Shown here piece by piece: positions 1-5,647 of a DNA stretch of 9,772 nt. The DNA is from Promethearchaeota archaeon. GTDB taxonomy: Archaea; Asgardarchaeota; Lokiarchaeia; Sigynarchaeales; SOKP01. The notes below the pieces were generated by a model. That model had not been told where the DNA came from. It saw only the letters and a list, made by a program, of their open reading frames with translations, and did no database searches. Location of the stretch: positions 1 through 9,772 of the forward strand of contig JAHPYY010000046.1 of NCBI GenBank assembly GCA_019058515.1, in the 5' to 3' direction. The position numbers were made by a program, and so were the translations under genes. Positions within the stretch are counted from its first letter, which is position 1. Each line of letters begins with the position of its first letter.

Positions 1-110
1 GATAATATTTAATTACTTCTTTTAGTTAATCTTGATAATTTAGAAGCAAAATATGCAAATGTTTTTATAAGCTACCTTGTATTATGTTTTCGCTGAAGAT
101 TTTGTATAAT

Positions 111-227
111 TCAAAAGACAAATATCATGTTTTGTCCTCCACTTTTTAAATAATATCTCTCAAATTCTCCTAATCTTAAGGAATTTATACGATTTTCTTC
201 AGTCTCTTCTTTTTTAAATCGAGTCAA
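111..227 (-). pseudogene. protein-like remnant of 38 codons
   Basis: An open minus-strand frame runs from a TTG at 227-225 to a TGA at 113-111. It has no ATG and no Shine-Dalgarno site. The translation is charged and protein-like, starting LTRFKKEETEENRINS and ending KSGGQNMIFVF. It reads like the C-terminal end of a larger protein whose upstream part is gone: a TAG lies one codon before the TTG. I do not recognise a family. It abuts another coding remnant on the opposite strand at 218-471, so this end of the window looks like a patch of decayed genes. A chance open frame in AT-rich DNA cannot be excluded. Confidence 0.25.
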
Positions 228-471
228 CTAAAAATATTAATTATCATTACGATCAGTTTAGAGATATACTAACAAGACATTATTCAGATACTACATTAGA
301 AAGTTTAAGAGCTGGTCAGGAAATAATTTTTAACTTTATCTTAAGGAAAAAGGAAAAACGAATCGAGTATACTATTTCAATTTACGCGTATCAGTCTCAC
401 AGTTCCATGATTTTCTTATAGTAGGTGAAATTTATCATGGATTCTATTATTCTGATTTGGCGCGTCATTAA
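218..471 (+). pseudogene. frameshifted gene remnant of about 84 codons
   Basis: Frame 2 is open from 218 (after a TAA at 215-217) to a TAG at 419-421 and reads as believable protein, for example YHYDQFRDILTRHYSD and IEYTISIYAYQ. It has no usable start codon. At about 412-418 the sense jumps to frame 1, which continues FLIVGEIYHGFYYSDLARH and stops at TAA 469-471. One lost base would explain the shift. Missing start, frameshift and no upstream signal together suggest a dead gene fragment. I do not recognise the family. An earlier open stretch at 13-93 (contains NLDNLEAKYANVF) may be another piece but is too short to judge. Confidence 0.35.
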
Positions 472-670
472 AAAATTTGTTTTTTTTGAATTTTAAGCGA
501 TAATAGTGAGTTTTTGATCGATCTCGAAATAAAATCGTGGTAGCAATTATCAACCTCGAACATTTGCAACCAAAATTTTTTCAAAATCACAAACGATCCA
601 TAAATTGCAAAAACGCATTTATGGGTGGTTTCCGCATGGTTTGTGTTCTCAACCAATGATCGAGATTCGA

Positions 671-706
671 CATTTGCGATCGAAATTTGATTAAAAATCG
701 CAACTG
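671..706. repeat. inverted repeat, 10-bp arms with one mismatch
   Basis: The left arm CATTTGCGAT (671-680) pairs with the right arm ATCGCAACTG (697-706), nine of ten positions matching, with a 16-nt AT-rich spacer. The left arm includes the conserved core of the direct repeat also seen at 559-594, but the earlier copy lacks the matching right arm. Confidence 0.45.
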
Positions 707-723
707 ACTTAGTATTTTGAACA

Positions 724-747
724 TTTTGTTTATTTACATAAACAAAA
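724..747. repeat. perfect 10-bp hairpin with 4-nt loop
   Basis: TTTTGTTTAT (724-733), loop TTAC, ATAAACAAAA (738-747). The arms are perfectly complementary. A run of A follows on the + strand, so on the minus strand the hairpin is preceded by T residues. It lies about 180 nt before the 91-residue gene and is not obviously its promoter. Confidence 0.55.
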
Positions 748-870
748 AATGCAAAAAGTTATCGATTATCCATGATCAGTGATCAAAGATCCTAATTGAA
801 TGACGGATTTCGGTGGGCACACCATGGGATTATAGTATTCTTATTATGTGTTATGATAACAGAAATGTCG

Positions 871-891
871 AAATTCGAATTTATTTAAATA
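871..891 (+). promoter_or_regulatory. palindrome and TATA-like box ahead of the 91-aa gene
   Basis: AAATTCGAATTT (871-882) is a perfect 12-bp palindrome directly followed by the TATA-like TTTAAATA (884-891). An archaeal start about 25 nt downstream would fall near 914, giving a leader of about 12 nt that contains GGTGA (914-918), seven bases before the ATG at 926. The palindrome is well placed for a repressor or activator. The promoter is inferred from position only. Confidence 0.4.
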
Positions 892-925
892 TTTGAATTG
901 ATTATTATTACTTGGTGAATAAAAA

Positions 926-1201
926 ATGGATTTTAGTGCGCGAATGAAAAATAAGGCTGCTGAAAATTTTGACAACATTAAGGCTGCAATCGAAGGAATA
1001 TACGAAGTCTTAGATTTGGGCCTTAAGGAAAAAGATATCCTTTGCCAGGCTGGTAAGGATAATGTGTTGGGGTTGTACAAGAATTTAATCGAACTGTTTT
1101 TAAACGATTACGGACTTAGAAACTTGTTAAAAAATTTGCGCGAAGAGGATTTCGATATATCGGTTCGTTCGAACGATATGTCTATAAGGCAAGACATTTA
1201 A
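926..1201 (+). CDS. unrecognised 91-residue, mostly helical protein
   Basis: ATG at 926, preceded by GGTGA at 7-nt spacing; TAA at 1199-1201. I do not recognise the family. The protein is soluble, charged and predicted mostly helical, with no signal peptide or membrane segment and a single Cys near residue 40. Residues 1-75 have an amphipathic character (SARMKNKAAENFDNIKAA, LYKNLIELFLNDYGLRNLL). The last 18 residues (DFDISVRSNDMSIRQDI) form a polar tail, and the DNA for this tail is repeated at 2786-2840 with one amino-acid change (I to K) and one synonymous change, so the tail has been duplicated without the rest of the gene. A minus-strand frame at 844-1080 is a shadow. The gene stands alone, with its own promoter-like region and 3' hairpins. 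Confidence 0.7.
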   Translation: MDFSARMKNKAAENFDNIKAAIEGIYEVLDLGLKEKDILCQAGKDNVLGLYKNLIELFLNDYGLRNLLKNLREEDFDISVRSNDMSIRQDI

Positions 1202-1283
1202 AGAGTTCTATTAAATAGAAGTGTTCTCATTTTCGACCATTTTGTCACATTTTGAATATTAATCTGTTGAGATTAAATTCTCC
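1147..1283 (+). repeat. 137-bp direct repeat, copy 1 (gene tail plus 3' region)
   Basis: This block matches 2786-2922 at a constant offset of 1639 nt, near-identical over the first ~95 bases and more diverged after that. It covers the last 18 codons of the 91-residue gene, its stop codon and about 80 nt beyond. Inside it are the perfect palindrome TCGTTCGAACGA (1165-1176), which is the centre of a larger stem at 1157-1179 with one bulged G; a hairpin TTCTAT/ATAGAA (1206-1220) six bases after the stop; and a second imperfect hairpin ending GATTAAAT (1257-1278). Copy 2 keeps the first hairpin through a G-U pair. Confidence 0.85.
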
Positions 1284-1511
1284 TAATTTAAGTTAATCAA
1301 TTATTGCTAATTCCTTATTACTGACTTTTTTTCTTAACTCAAGGAAGAGATTCTAAAAAATGGGGAATTTATTTTTCTTAGGTTCAGTGGGAAGTTAATG
1401 CACAGAACAACAATAAAACAAGCGTTTTTATTGTTTACAAGGTTGGCATCTATTATAATTGAAAAATTATAGTGTTTACGAAATTTAATTTTCGGTCTCT
1501 TATAATTTTAA
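1284..1511 (+). promoter_or_regulatory. leader region of the hydrolase gene, with two hairpins
   Basis: AT-rich, no gene. A T7 run at 1326-1332 could end transcription from the gene upstream. Two clean hairpins follow: AACAATAAAA/TTTTATTGTT (1409-1418 with 1426-1435, 7-nt loop) and TATAATT/AATTATA (1454-1460 with 1465-1471, loop GAAA). The only well-spaced TATA-like sequence, TATTATAATT (1451-1460), overlaps the second hairpin and would give a leader of about 30 nt. No Shine-Dalgarno site precedes the ATG at 1512. Confidence 0.4.
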
Positions 1512-2540
1512 ATGAAAAAAAACAAATCAATAGATGACAACAAAATGAAGAAAATAACCAAAATAGTTATTCCCCTTGCTATTACTATAATTATTGCCGG
1601 AACAATATCAGGGATTGTAATTGGATCATATCTATCTATAGATGAAAAGAAAGCTATATATCATCCTCCTATAGGAGACCGTAAGTATTCATATTATCAT
1701 ATTTTGCCAAGATCAGCATTAAATCGAGGAAATGTTAGGATTTTATTATATGGACATAGTAGCCCCTATATAGAAAATTATTCTGAGATGGAAAGGTATG
1801 TACGGGAAAATGTTATGACTCTGATGGATGATTGGTGCATTCGATATGGTTATGCGTTAGTTATTATGGTAACTCCTCGGTTATGGGGAGATTATCCAGA
1901 TTATTTGATGATTTCACAACAATTGAGTGAATATGTAATGTTTGATAATGATTTTGATAAACCTGAATTTGAATTTTTCAAACGTCCTGATCTTGAATTT
2001 GTAAAAATCATAGAAGATTTTAAACAATATTTGTATGATAATGGGCATGTACCAGAAGAAAAAGTATATATGGCGGGATTTTCAAATGGAGGGACTCAAG
2101 CGAATCGTTTTCCTCTACTATTTCCTAATCTAATCAAAGCTACTGCTATCGGTGGATCAGGAAGCTACATATATCCATTAACGACATACAACAATACTGA
2201 ACTCACCTATCCACTTGGTATTAGCAACATTGATTCTATTTCAGATATAAATTTCACCTATTCGGAATATTTAAAAATTCCACATTTAGTTTTCATTGGA
2301 GAAAATGATACAAATACAGATAATGATCCTGTGTATCACTCCGATTGTTTCAGTGAAATCCATAGAGAGATTATCGTCAACAATTTTGGTACAAATAATG
2401 TAATACGGGCGGAACATTTTAGTAATTATCTGCTCTCCCTTGGAATGAATTGTACTTTTAAGAAATATGAGGGAATTGGACATCAATATAACCTTGAAAT
2501 GCAAGAATCTATTTTTAAATTCTTTGAGACCATAGCGTAA
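1512..2540 (+). CDS. membrane-anchored alpha/beta hydrolase (esterase-like)
   Basis: A 342-residue protein with a basic N-terminus and one hydrophobic segment (about 15-40), probably a signal anchor or uncleaved signal peptide that places the enzyme outside the cell. The catalytic triad of the alpha/beta hydrolase superfamily is visible: nucleophile elbow GFSNGG (189-194, Ser191), acid in IGENDTNTD (Asp266 most likely), and His324 in GIGHQY. LLYGHSS (78-84) sits where an oxyanion-hole strand is expected. The order and spacing resemble the feruloyl esterase/polyhydroxybutyrate depolymerase-like and dienelactone hydrolase-like groups, so an ester substrate is likely, but none can be named. A second Met at residue 12 (1545) is an alternative start just before the hydrophobic segment. 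The gene stands alone between two copies of a 137-bp direct repeat. The minus-strand frame over its 3' end is a shadow. Confidence 0.8.
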   Translation: MKKNKSIDDNKMKKITKIVIPLAITIIIAGTISGIVIGSYLSIDEKKAIYHPPIGDRKYSYYHILPRSALNRGNVRILLYGHSSPYIENYSEMERYVRENVMTLMDDWCIRYGYALVIMVTPRLWGDYPDYLMISQQLSEYVMFDNDFDKPEFEFFKRPDLEFVKIIEDFKQYLYDNGHVPEEKVYMAGFSNGGTQANRFPLLFPNLIKATAIGGSGSYIYPLTTYNNTELTYPLGISNIDSISDINFTYSEYLKIPHLVFIGENDTNTDNDPVYHSDCFSEIHREIIVNNFGTNNVIRAEHFSNYLLSLGMNCTFKKYEGIGHQYNLEMQESIFKFFETIA

Positions 2541-2785
2541 AGAATCCATGAAAAATCCTTGAAAATACTTTTATAAAGTTGAATAACATATTAAAAATCC
2601 GAGTAGTGCGTAACCTGAGTTATATACAAACCAATCGAATATCGTGATTTATCAATTAAATCAAAAATTGAATTTTTTACAAAAATTATCTCTTTGGAAT
2701 GCAAATGTAAAAAAAATGATTAAAAATATAGTTTTTCTTCCAGTTTACCTATTTTTAAAAACTTAGAAAAACATTTTCGCAATGG
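2541..2785. other. noncoding, AT-rich spacer
   Basis: No gene is supported. Short T-runs (2571-2576, 2672-2677) could serve as transcript ends for the hydrolase. From about 2751 the sequence shows gapped traces of the 91-residue gene upstream of its tail (shared TTTTTAAA, ACTTAGAAA and TTTCGC-type words), so the duplicated fragment was once longer than its well-conserved part. Confidence 0.45.
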
Positions 2786-2922
2786 GGATTTCGATAAATC
2801 GGTTCGTTCGAACGATATGTCTATAAGGCAGGACATTTAAAGAGTTCTGTTAAATAGAAGTATTCTCATTGTCGACCATTTCATTTCATTTTTAATTTAA
2901 TCGAGTGTAGATTAAATTCTCC
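2786..2922 (+). pseudogene. 137-bp direct repeat, copy 2: broken copy of the 91-aa gene's 3' end
   Basis: The frame reads DFDKSVRSNDMSIRQDI and stops at TAA 2838-2840, matching the tail of the protein ending at 1201. Going upstream it meets a TAG within about ten codons, and the rest of the gene is absent or unrecognisable. The matching 3' region continues to 2922 and carries the palindrome (2804-2815), the small hairpin (2845-2859) and a perfect inverted repeat ATTTAATC/GATTAAAT (2895-2902 with 2910-2917). A mini-ORF starting at ATG 2782 could encode 19 residues, but nothing shows that it is translated. Confidence 0.75.
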
Positions 2923-2983
2923 GTACTTCGCAGAAATTACTTTACTGTATTAATTTAATTAGATATTGTTAATATTGATATAG

Positions 2984-2990
2984 TTTAAAT
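2984..2990 (+). promoter_or_regulatory. TATA-like box that decides the CPBP gene start
   Basis: TTTAAAT (2984-2990) has its centre about 26 nt before the ATG at 3013, the normal archaeal distance to a transcription start. This supports a leaderless mRNA starting at that ATG rather than the in-frame TTG at 2998. Confidence 0.45.
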
Positions 2991-3012
2991 CTTTAATTTG
3001 TTTTTAACACCT

Positions 3013-3900
3013 ATGACTCGAAACATATTTGAGGATTTTACCCAGGAATATGTTATTGATGATAAAGAACAGCCGTGGTGGTTAATATTTCTCACTTTTG
3101 TAGTTTATATATCTCTAATTGCAATAATTGTATTTGGGATATATACTCAACCGTGGTCTGGATTCCTTTCTAATTTCACAGCAGGATTGATTACTTCTAC
3201 TCTAGTTTTTAGTTTGATGATATTTCTTATCGTTATAGTTTTATTAATCGGACTGATTGGTAAACTTAGACCCTTCGATTACGGCTTAAGAAAATCAAAA
3301 ATATTACCTTCTTTCAGTTTTTATCTAATTTTATATTTATCTCTAAATTTTGTTTGGGTCATACTTAATTTAATTATTTTTAGTTCTCCTAACTTTTATC
3401 CTTACTGGCAGGATATCGGGTTTCTAAATTCCATTGGTCGATTGATAGGACAAATCTTTGGTAATGTTTTTGTGGAAGAATCATTTTTTAGAGGTTATCT
3501 ATTTCCTAGAATCTCTCAAAAACTACTAAAGAAAGAACCAGAGAAGCCATTGATTGCTCTTATGGGTGGTGCTATCATCTCAAATTTGCTTTTCTCGGTG
3601 ATGCATATTCCGATAAGGTTATTGAACGGAGTTATTGGATTAGACCTTATAATAAGCTTACTGACGTTATTTGGAATTGGTTTCCTTTTTACAATTATAT
3701 TTATTCTTTCAGGCAATCTATTTATAGCCATGGTTGTTCATATTATGACTAACATTTCCTTTTCGCTCTTTTCTCCAGTGTTTGCTGAAAATATTGTTAT
3801 ATATATTATAGCATCGATTATGATTTGTGCTATCGCATGTAAAAAATTAAAAGTAAGTAAAGATAGCTCAGATGGAAATGCCATTAGTAAAAATAGCTAA
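3013..3900 (+). CDS. CPBP-family (CAAX/Abi) intramembrane metalloprotease
   Basis: A 295-residue multi-pass membrane protein with about eight hydrophobic segments. The three motifs of the CPBP family (PF02517, Rce1-like) are all present: EESFFRGYLF (EExxxR; Glu155, Glu156, Arg160), FSVMH (His198), and HIMTN (HxxxN; His243, Asn247). Glu and His residues of these motifs form the metal-binding catalytic site inside the membrane. Eukaryotic Rce1 removes the last residues of prenylated CAAX proteins; prokaryotic members act in peptide maturation, immunity to self-made bacteriocins, or unknown roles, so the substrate here is open. The ATG at 3013 is chosen because a TATA-like box lies 26 nt upstream; a TTG at 2998 would add five residues. 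The gene is followed by a 480-nt convergent gap and shows no operon partner. A minus-strand frame at 3516-3731 is a shadow. Confidence 0.87.
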   Translation: MTRNIFEDFTQEYVIDDKEQPWWLIFLTFVVYISLIAIIVFGIYTQPWSGFLSNFTAGLITSTLVFSLMIFLIVIVLLIGLIGKLRPFDYGLRKSKILPSFSFYLILYLSLNFVWVILNLIIFSSPNFYPYWQDIGFLNSIGRLIGQIFGNVFVEESFFRGYLFPRISQKLLKKEPEKPLIALMGGAIISNLLFSVMHIPIRLLNGVIGLDLIISLLTLFGIGFLFTIIFILSGNLFIAMVVHIMTNISFSLFSPVFAENIVIYIIASIMICAIACKKLKVSKDSSDGNAISKNS

Positions 3901-3913
3901 CGATCTTTAATAT

Positions 3914-4231
3914 TTAAAAAAAGGTAATGTTATGTCCTCTTACCGCAAATAGAAGGGAATTCCACCAATACATATTATACTCCCAATCCCCACCTACGCC
4001 GCTTATAAGTTTCACTAGCAGTTCTTATGTTTGTCCGTATTTTATGAACACAAACAACTCGTTAACTCTAAATTTTAAGAAGGATTTTGCTTTAATTACT
4101 AATTTAACTATTAACATCATAAGAAGAAAAAGCCCTCTGTCCCAGAGGCTAGCGTTAATTATTAGTAGGATAGTAGTTAAAGTAGTGGAAGCGGCATTGG
4201 AGTTAAGTAGATGACTGATGATAATGGACTA
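3914..4231 (-). pseudogene. possible decayed reading frame, one in-frame stop
   Basis: On the minus strand one frame is open from about 4231 to a TAA at 4027-4025 and then, in the same frame, down to a TAA at 3916-3914. The parts read as believable protein: hydrophobic LLIINASLWDRGLFLLMMLI, then KFRVNELFVFIKYG before the stop, and WEYNMYWWNSLLFAVRGHN after it. The opposite strand carries a 95-codon open frame at 3927-4214 (begins MLCPLTANRREF) with no convincing ribosome site and no recognisable domain. At most one strand can be real and I recognise neither, so the region is called as decayed or noncoding rather than as a gene. Confidence 0.22.
4131..4150. repeat. G+C-rich hairpin in the convergent gap
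   Basis: CCTCTG (4134-4139), loop TCC, CAGAGG (4143-4148), extended by AGC/GCT outside a bulged C. It is one of the few G+C-rich stems in this AT-rich window. No T-run follows on the + strand, but on the minus strand it is followed by TTTTTCTTCTT, so it could act as a terminator there. Confidence 0.45.
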
Positions 4232-4314
4232 TAATCGCGAGCTATCAAAAGGAAGACTTCTCAACACAAATCGATTAAAAATCTAATCCAAATAAGTATC
4301 TAAAGAAATTTTGG

Positions 4315-4337
4315 ATTTAATCGAGTATAGATTAAAT
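4315..4337. repeat. third copy of the ATTTAATC/GATTAAAT hairpin
   Basis: ATTTAATC (4315-4322), GAGTATA spacer, GATTAAAT (4330-4337). This matches 2895-2917 at all but one base in the spacer, and more loosely 1257-1278. All three copies lie just beyond the 3' end of a gene or gene remnant; this one lies 47 nt past the end of the minus-strand transporter. Confidence 0.7.
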
Positions 4338-4355
4338 TTGCTCTGATACTAACAC

Positions 4356-4383
4356 AAAAAAAAGCTGAAACTGAGAGTTTCAG
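4356..4383 (-). terminator. intrinsic-type terminator of the minus-strand MFS gene
   Basis: On the minus strand the stop codon (4386-4384) is followed at once by CTGAAACT, loop CTC, AGTTTCAG (perfect 8-bp stem, 4383-4365), one C, and then eight T (4363-4356). This is the classic bacterial Rho-independent layout. In archaea the T-run alone can end transcription and the hairpin may instead protect the 3' end. Confidence 0.75.
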
Positions 4384-5607
4384 TTAGCCCTGTTCAATTT
4401 CTTTATTTGCGAGATAATACAACGCTATTAAGAATATAGCGAGTATTAGCGATAGAATTGTTTGTGCGAAGTAAATCAGGTGTATTCCCCCGGCGTCGAA
4501 AAAGGGCTGGTATAGGATGGGAACTAACGCGATACCGATAAACTGTCCCGCTGTAGCAAGTCCCGCTAAGGCACCACGCCTTCCTTTTGATAAAGTTTGG
4601 CTGTAAAATAACACGATAGGGATCAGCATGCCTCCTGAAGAAGCAACTAAAATCAACCCGACAGAGATTATTAGCAAACCTTCTGGAGTTAGAAAAGAAC
4701 CTAAAAACGCTAGTAATACATATCCAAAGTATATTAAGAGTAGCGATATTAAAATGGCTAATTTTAGTCCTTTTTTCTTGAGAATCGGACCAAAAGTCAT
4801 CCCAGTAATAGCGCCGCACACACCGGCTATGATCAAAATTAATCCTGAGATCACTTCGCTTAATACTCCAGTGAAGGATCTAGATGTCCATATAATAGCT
4901 CCAATCGTAGTTTGAGCCGTGAGGAATATTGTTAAGATGAGCACGATAACTACGGGTCGCTTTAATTCTATTCCAAGATTTGAAACAAATTCCTTTAAGC
5001 TAGATTCTGCGACGAGTTTTGGCGGTTTTTTAATAATCAAAATGCAAATTAAAGAAAATCCGACTAAACTCGCCAGCAAAATATACAAAAATCTCCATCC
5101 AATTACTACGAATAGACTTGCGATGAAAGGTCCGAGTCCCACTCCTAAATACGCCACGGCACCAAGAATTCCCATTTTTTTGGGGATGTTTCTTGGTTCG
5201 GTAATATCCGTGATCAAGGCGATGATGACGGGATTTACAAATCCAAATCCAATTCCACCTAATACATTTGAAACTACGTATATTACTAACGACGTTGAAA
5301 ATGCGCCGATAATCATTCCTACTCCAAAAATGACCATTCCCACGAACATCACGGGAAACCTCCCTTTGAGGTCAGAAATGGCTCCCGAAAACAGTTGAAC
5401 GATGGCGAACGGAAACATAAACGCCGGGATCGCTACTAAGATTGAATCGGGGGTTACGGCAAACGCCTGGGAAAGCACCCCAAATAACACCAAAATTACG
5501 TTTCCTACAAGAGGACCAATTAGGAACAACAAATAATTTAAAAACTCCAAGAACGGAGAAGAGAACTTTTGAGAAGGATGACCTTTTTCGTTTGAATTAT
5601 CCGACAT
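4384..5607 (-). CDS. MFS transporter, drug-exporter (DHA1-like) type
   Basis: A 407-residue polytopic protein with about 12 hydrophobic segments and short cytoplasmic tails. Motif A of the major facilitator superfamily is clear between helices 2 and 3 (GAISDLKGRF, 75-84, with Asp79 and Arg83). The antiporter motif C follows in helix 5 (LGVGLGPFIAS, 154-164), then WRFLYI (171-176), a combination typical of proton-coupled drug or metabolite exporters of the DHA1/Bcr-CflA type. The substrate cannot be read from sequence. ATG at 5607-5605, with no clear Shine-Dalgarno site, fits translation within a shared transcript: the methyltransferase gene ends 40 nt upstream on the same strand. A hairpin plus T8 follows the TAA directly. 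Open frames on the + strand inside this gene (4628-4915, 4919-5398) and the minus-strand frame 4403-4819 are shadows. Confidence 0.87.
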   Translation of the reverse strand: MSDNSNEKGHPSQKFSSPFLEFLNYLLFLIGPLVGNVILVLFGVLSQAFAVTPDSILVAIPAFMFPFAIVQLFSGAISDLKGRFPVMFVGMVIFGVGMIIGAFSTSLVIYVVSNVLGGIGFGFVNPVIIALITDITEPRNIPKKMGILGAVAYLGVGLGPFIASLFVVIGWRFLYILLASLVGFSLICILIIKKPPKLVAESSLKEFVSNLGIELKRPVVIVLILTIFLTAQTTIGAIIWTSRSFTGVLSEVISGLILIIAGVCGAITGMTFGPILKKKGLKLAILISLLLIYFGYVLLAFLGSFLTPEGLLIISVGLILVASSGGMLIPIVLFYSQTLSKGRRGALAGLATAGQFIGIALVPILYQPFFDAGGIHLIYFAQTILSLILAIFLIALYYLANKEIEQG

Positions 5608-5647
5608 AATTTTCTTTCGTCTTTGATTTATTTAAATTTATCCTTAG

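Larger units (their letters stand above)
472..925. other. noncoding, repeat-rich stretch
   Basis: I find no credible gene here. A 62-codon minus-strand frame at 468-656 has no start signal and lies over repeats. A degenerate direct repeat of about 35 nt occurs at 559-594 and 670-704, sharing the core ACATTTGC followed by an A/T-rich run and a C(A/G)CAA block. Two inverted repeats (671-706, 724-747), a cluster of GATC words (774-791) and the upstream signals of the 926 gene complete it. Confidence 0.5.

Noticed and set aside
468..656. 62-codon minus-strand ORF
   Set aside because: No start signal, biased composition, and it overlaps noncoding repeats and the end of a + strand remnant.
1147..2922. 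Integron-like cassette with attC-type sites around the hydrolase
   Set aside because: Palindromic repeats flank a gene, but the repeats include coding sequence, lie 240 nt past the hydrolase stop, lack consistent core-site sequences in both copies, and no integrase gene is present.
2998..3012. TTG at 2998 as the start of the CPBP protease
   Set aside because: The ATG at 3013 lies 26 nt from a TATA-like box and needs no rare start codon; the five extra residues add nothing to the fold.
3013..3900. CPBP protein as an abortive-infection defence gene
   Set aside because: The Abi label is historical for this family; no toxin, bacteriocin or phage-defence partner lies nearby.
3927..4214. 95-codon + strand ORF as a real gene
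   Set aside because: No recognisable domain, no good ribosome site, and an equally protein-like frame on the opposite strand; reported only as a doubtful region.
4211..4225. C/D-box sRNA suggested by CTGATGATAA
   Set aside because: The C box lacks the leading purine, and no matching D box at proper spacing was found.
4628..5398. Two long + strand ORFs (4628-4915 and 4919-5398)
   Set aside because: They lie wholly antisense to the clear MFS transporter and show the shadow composition expected of its reverse strand.
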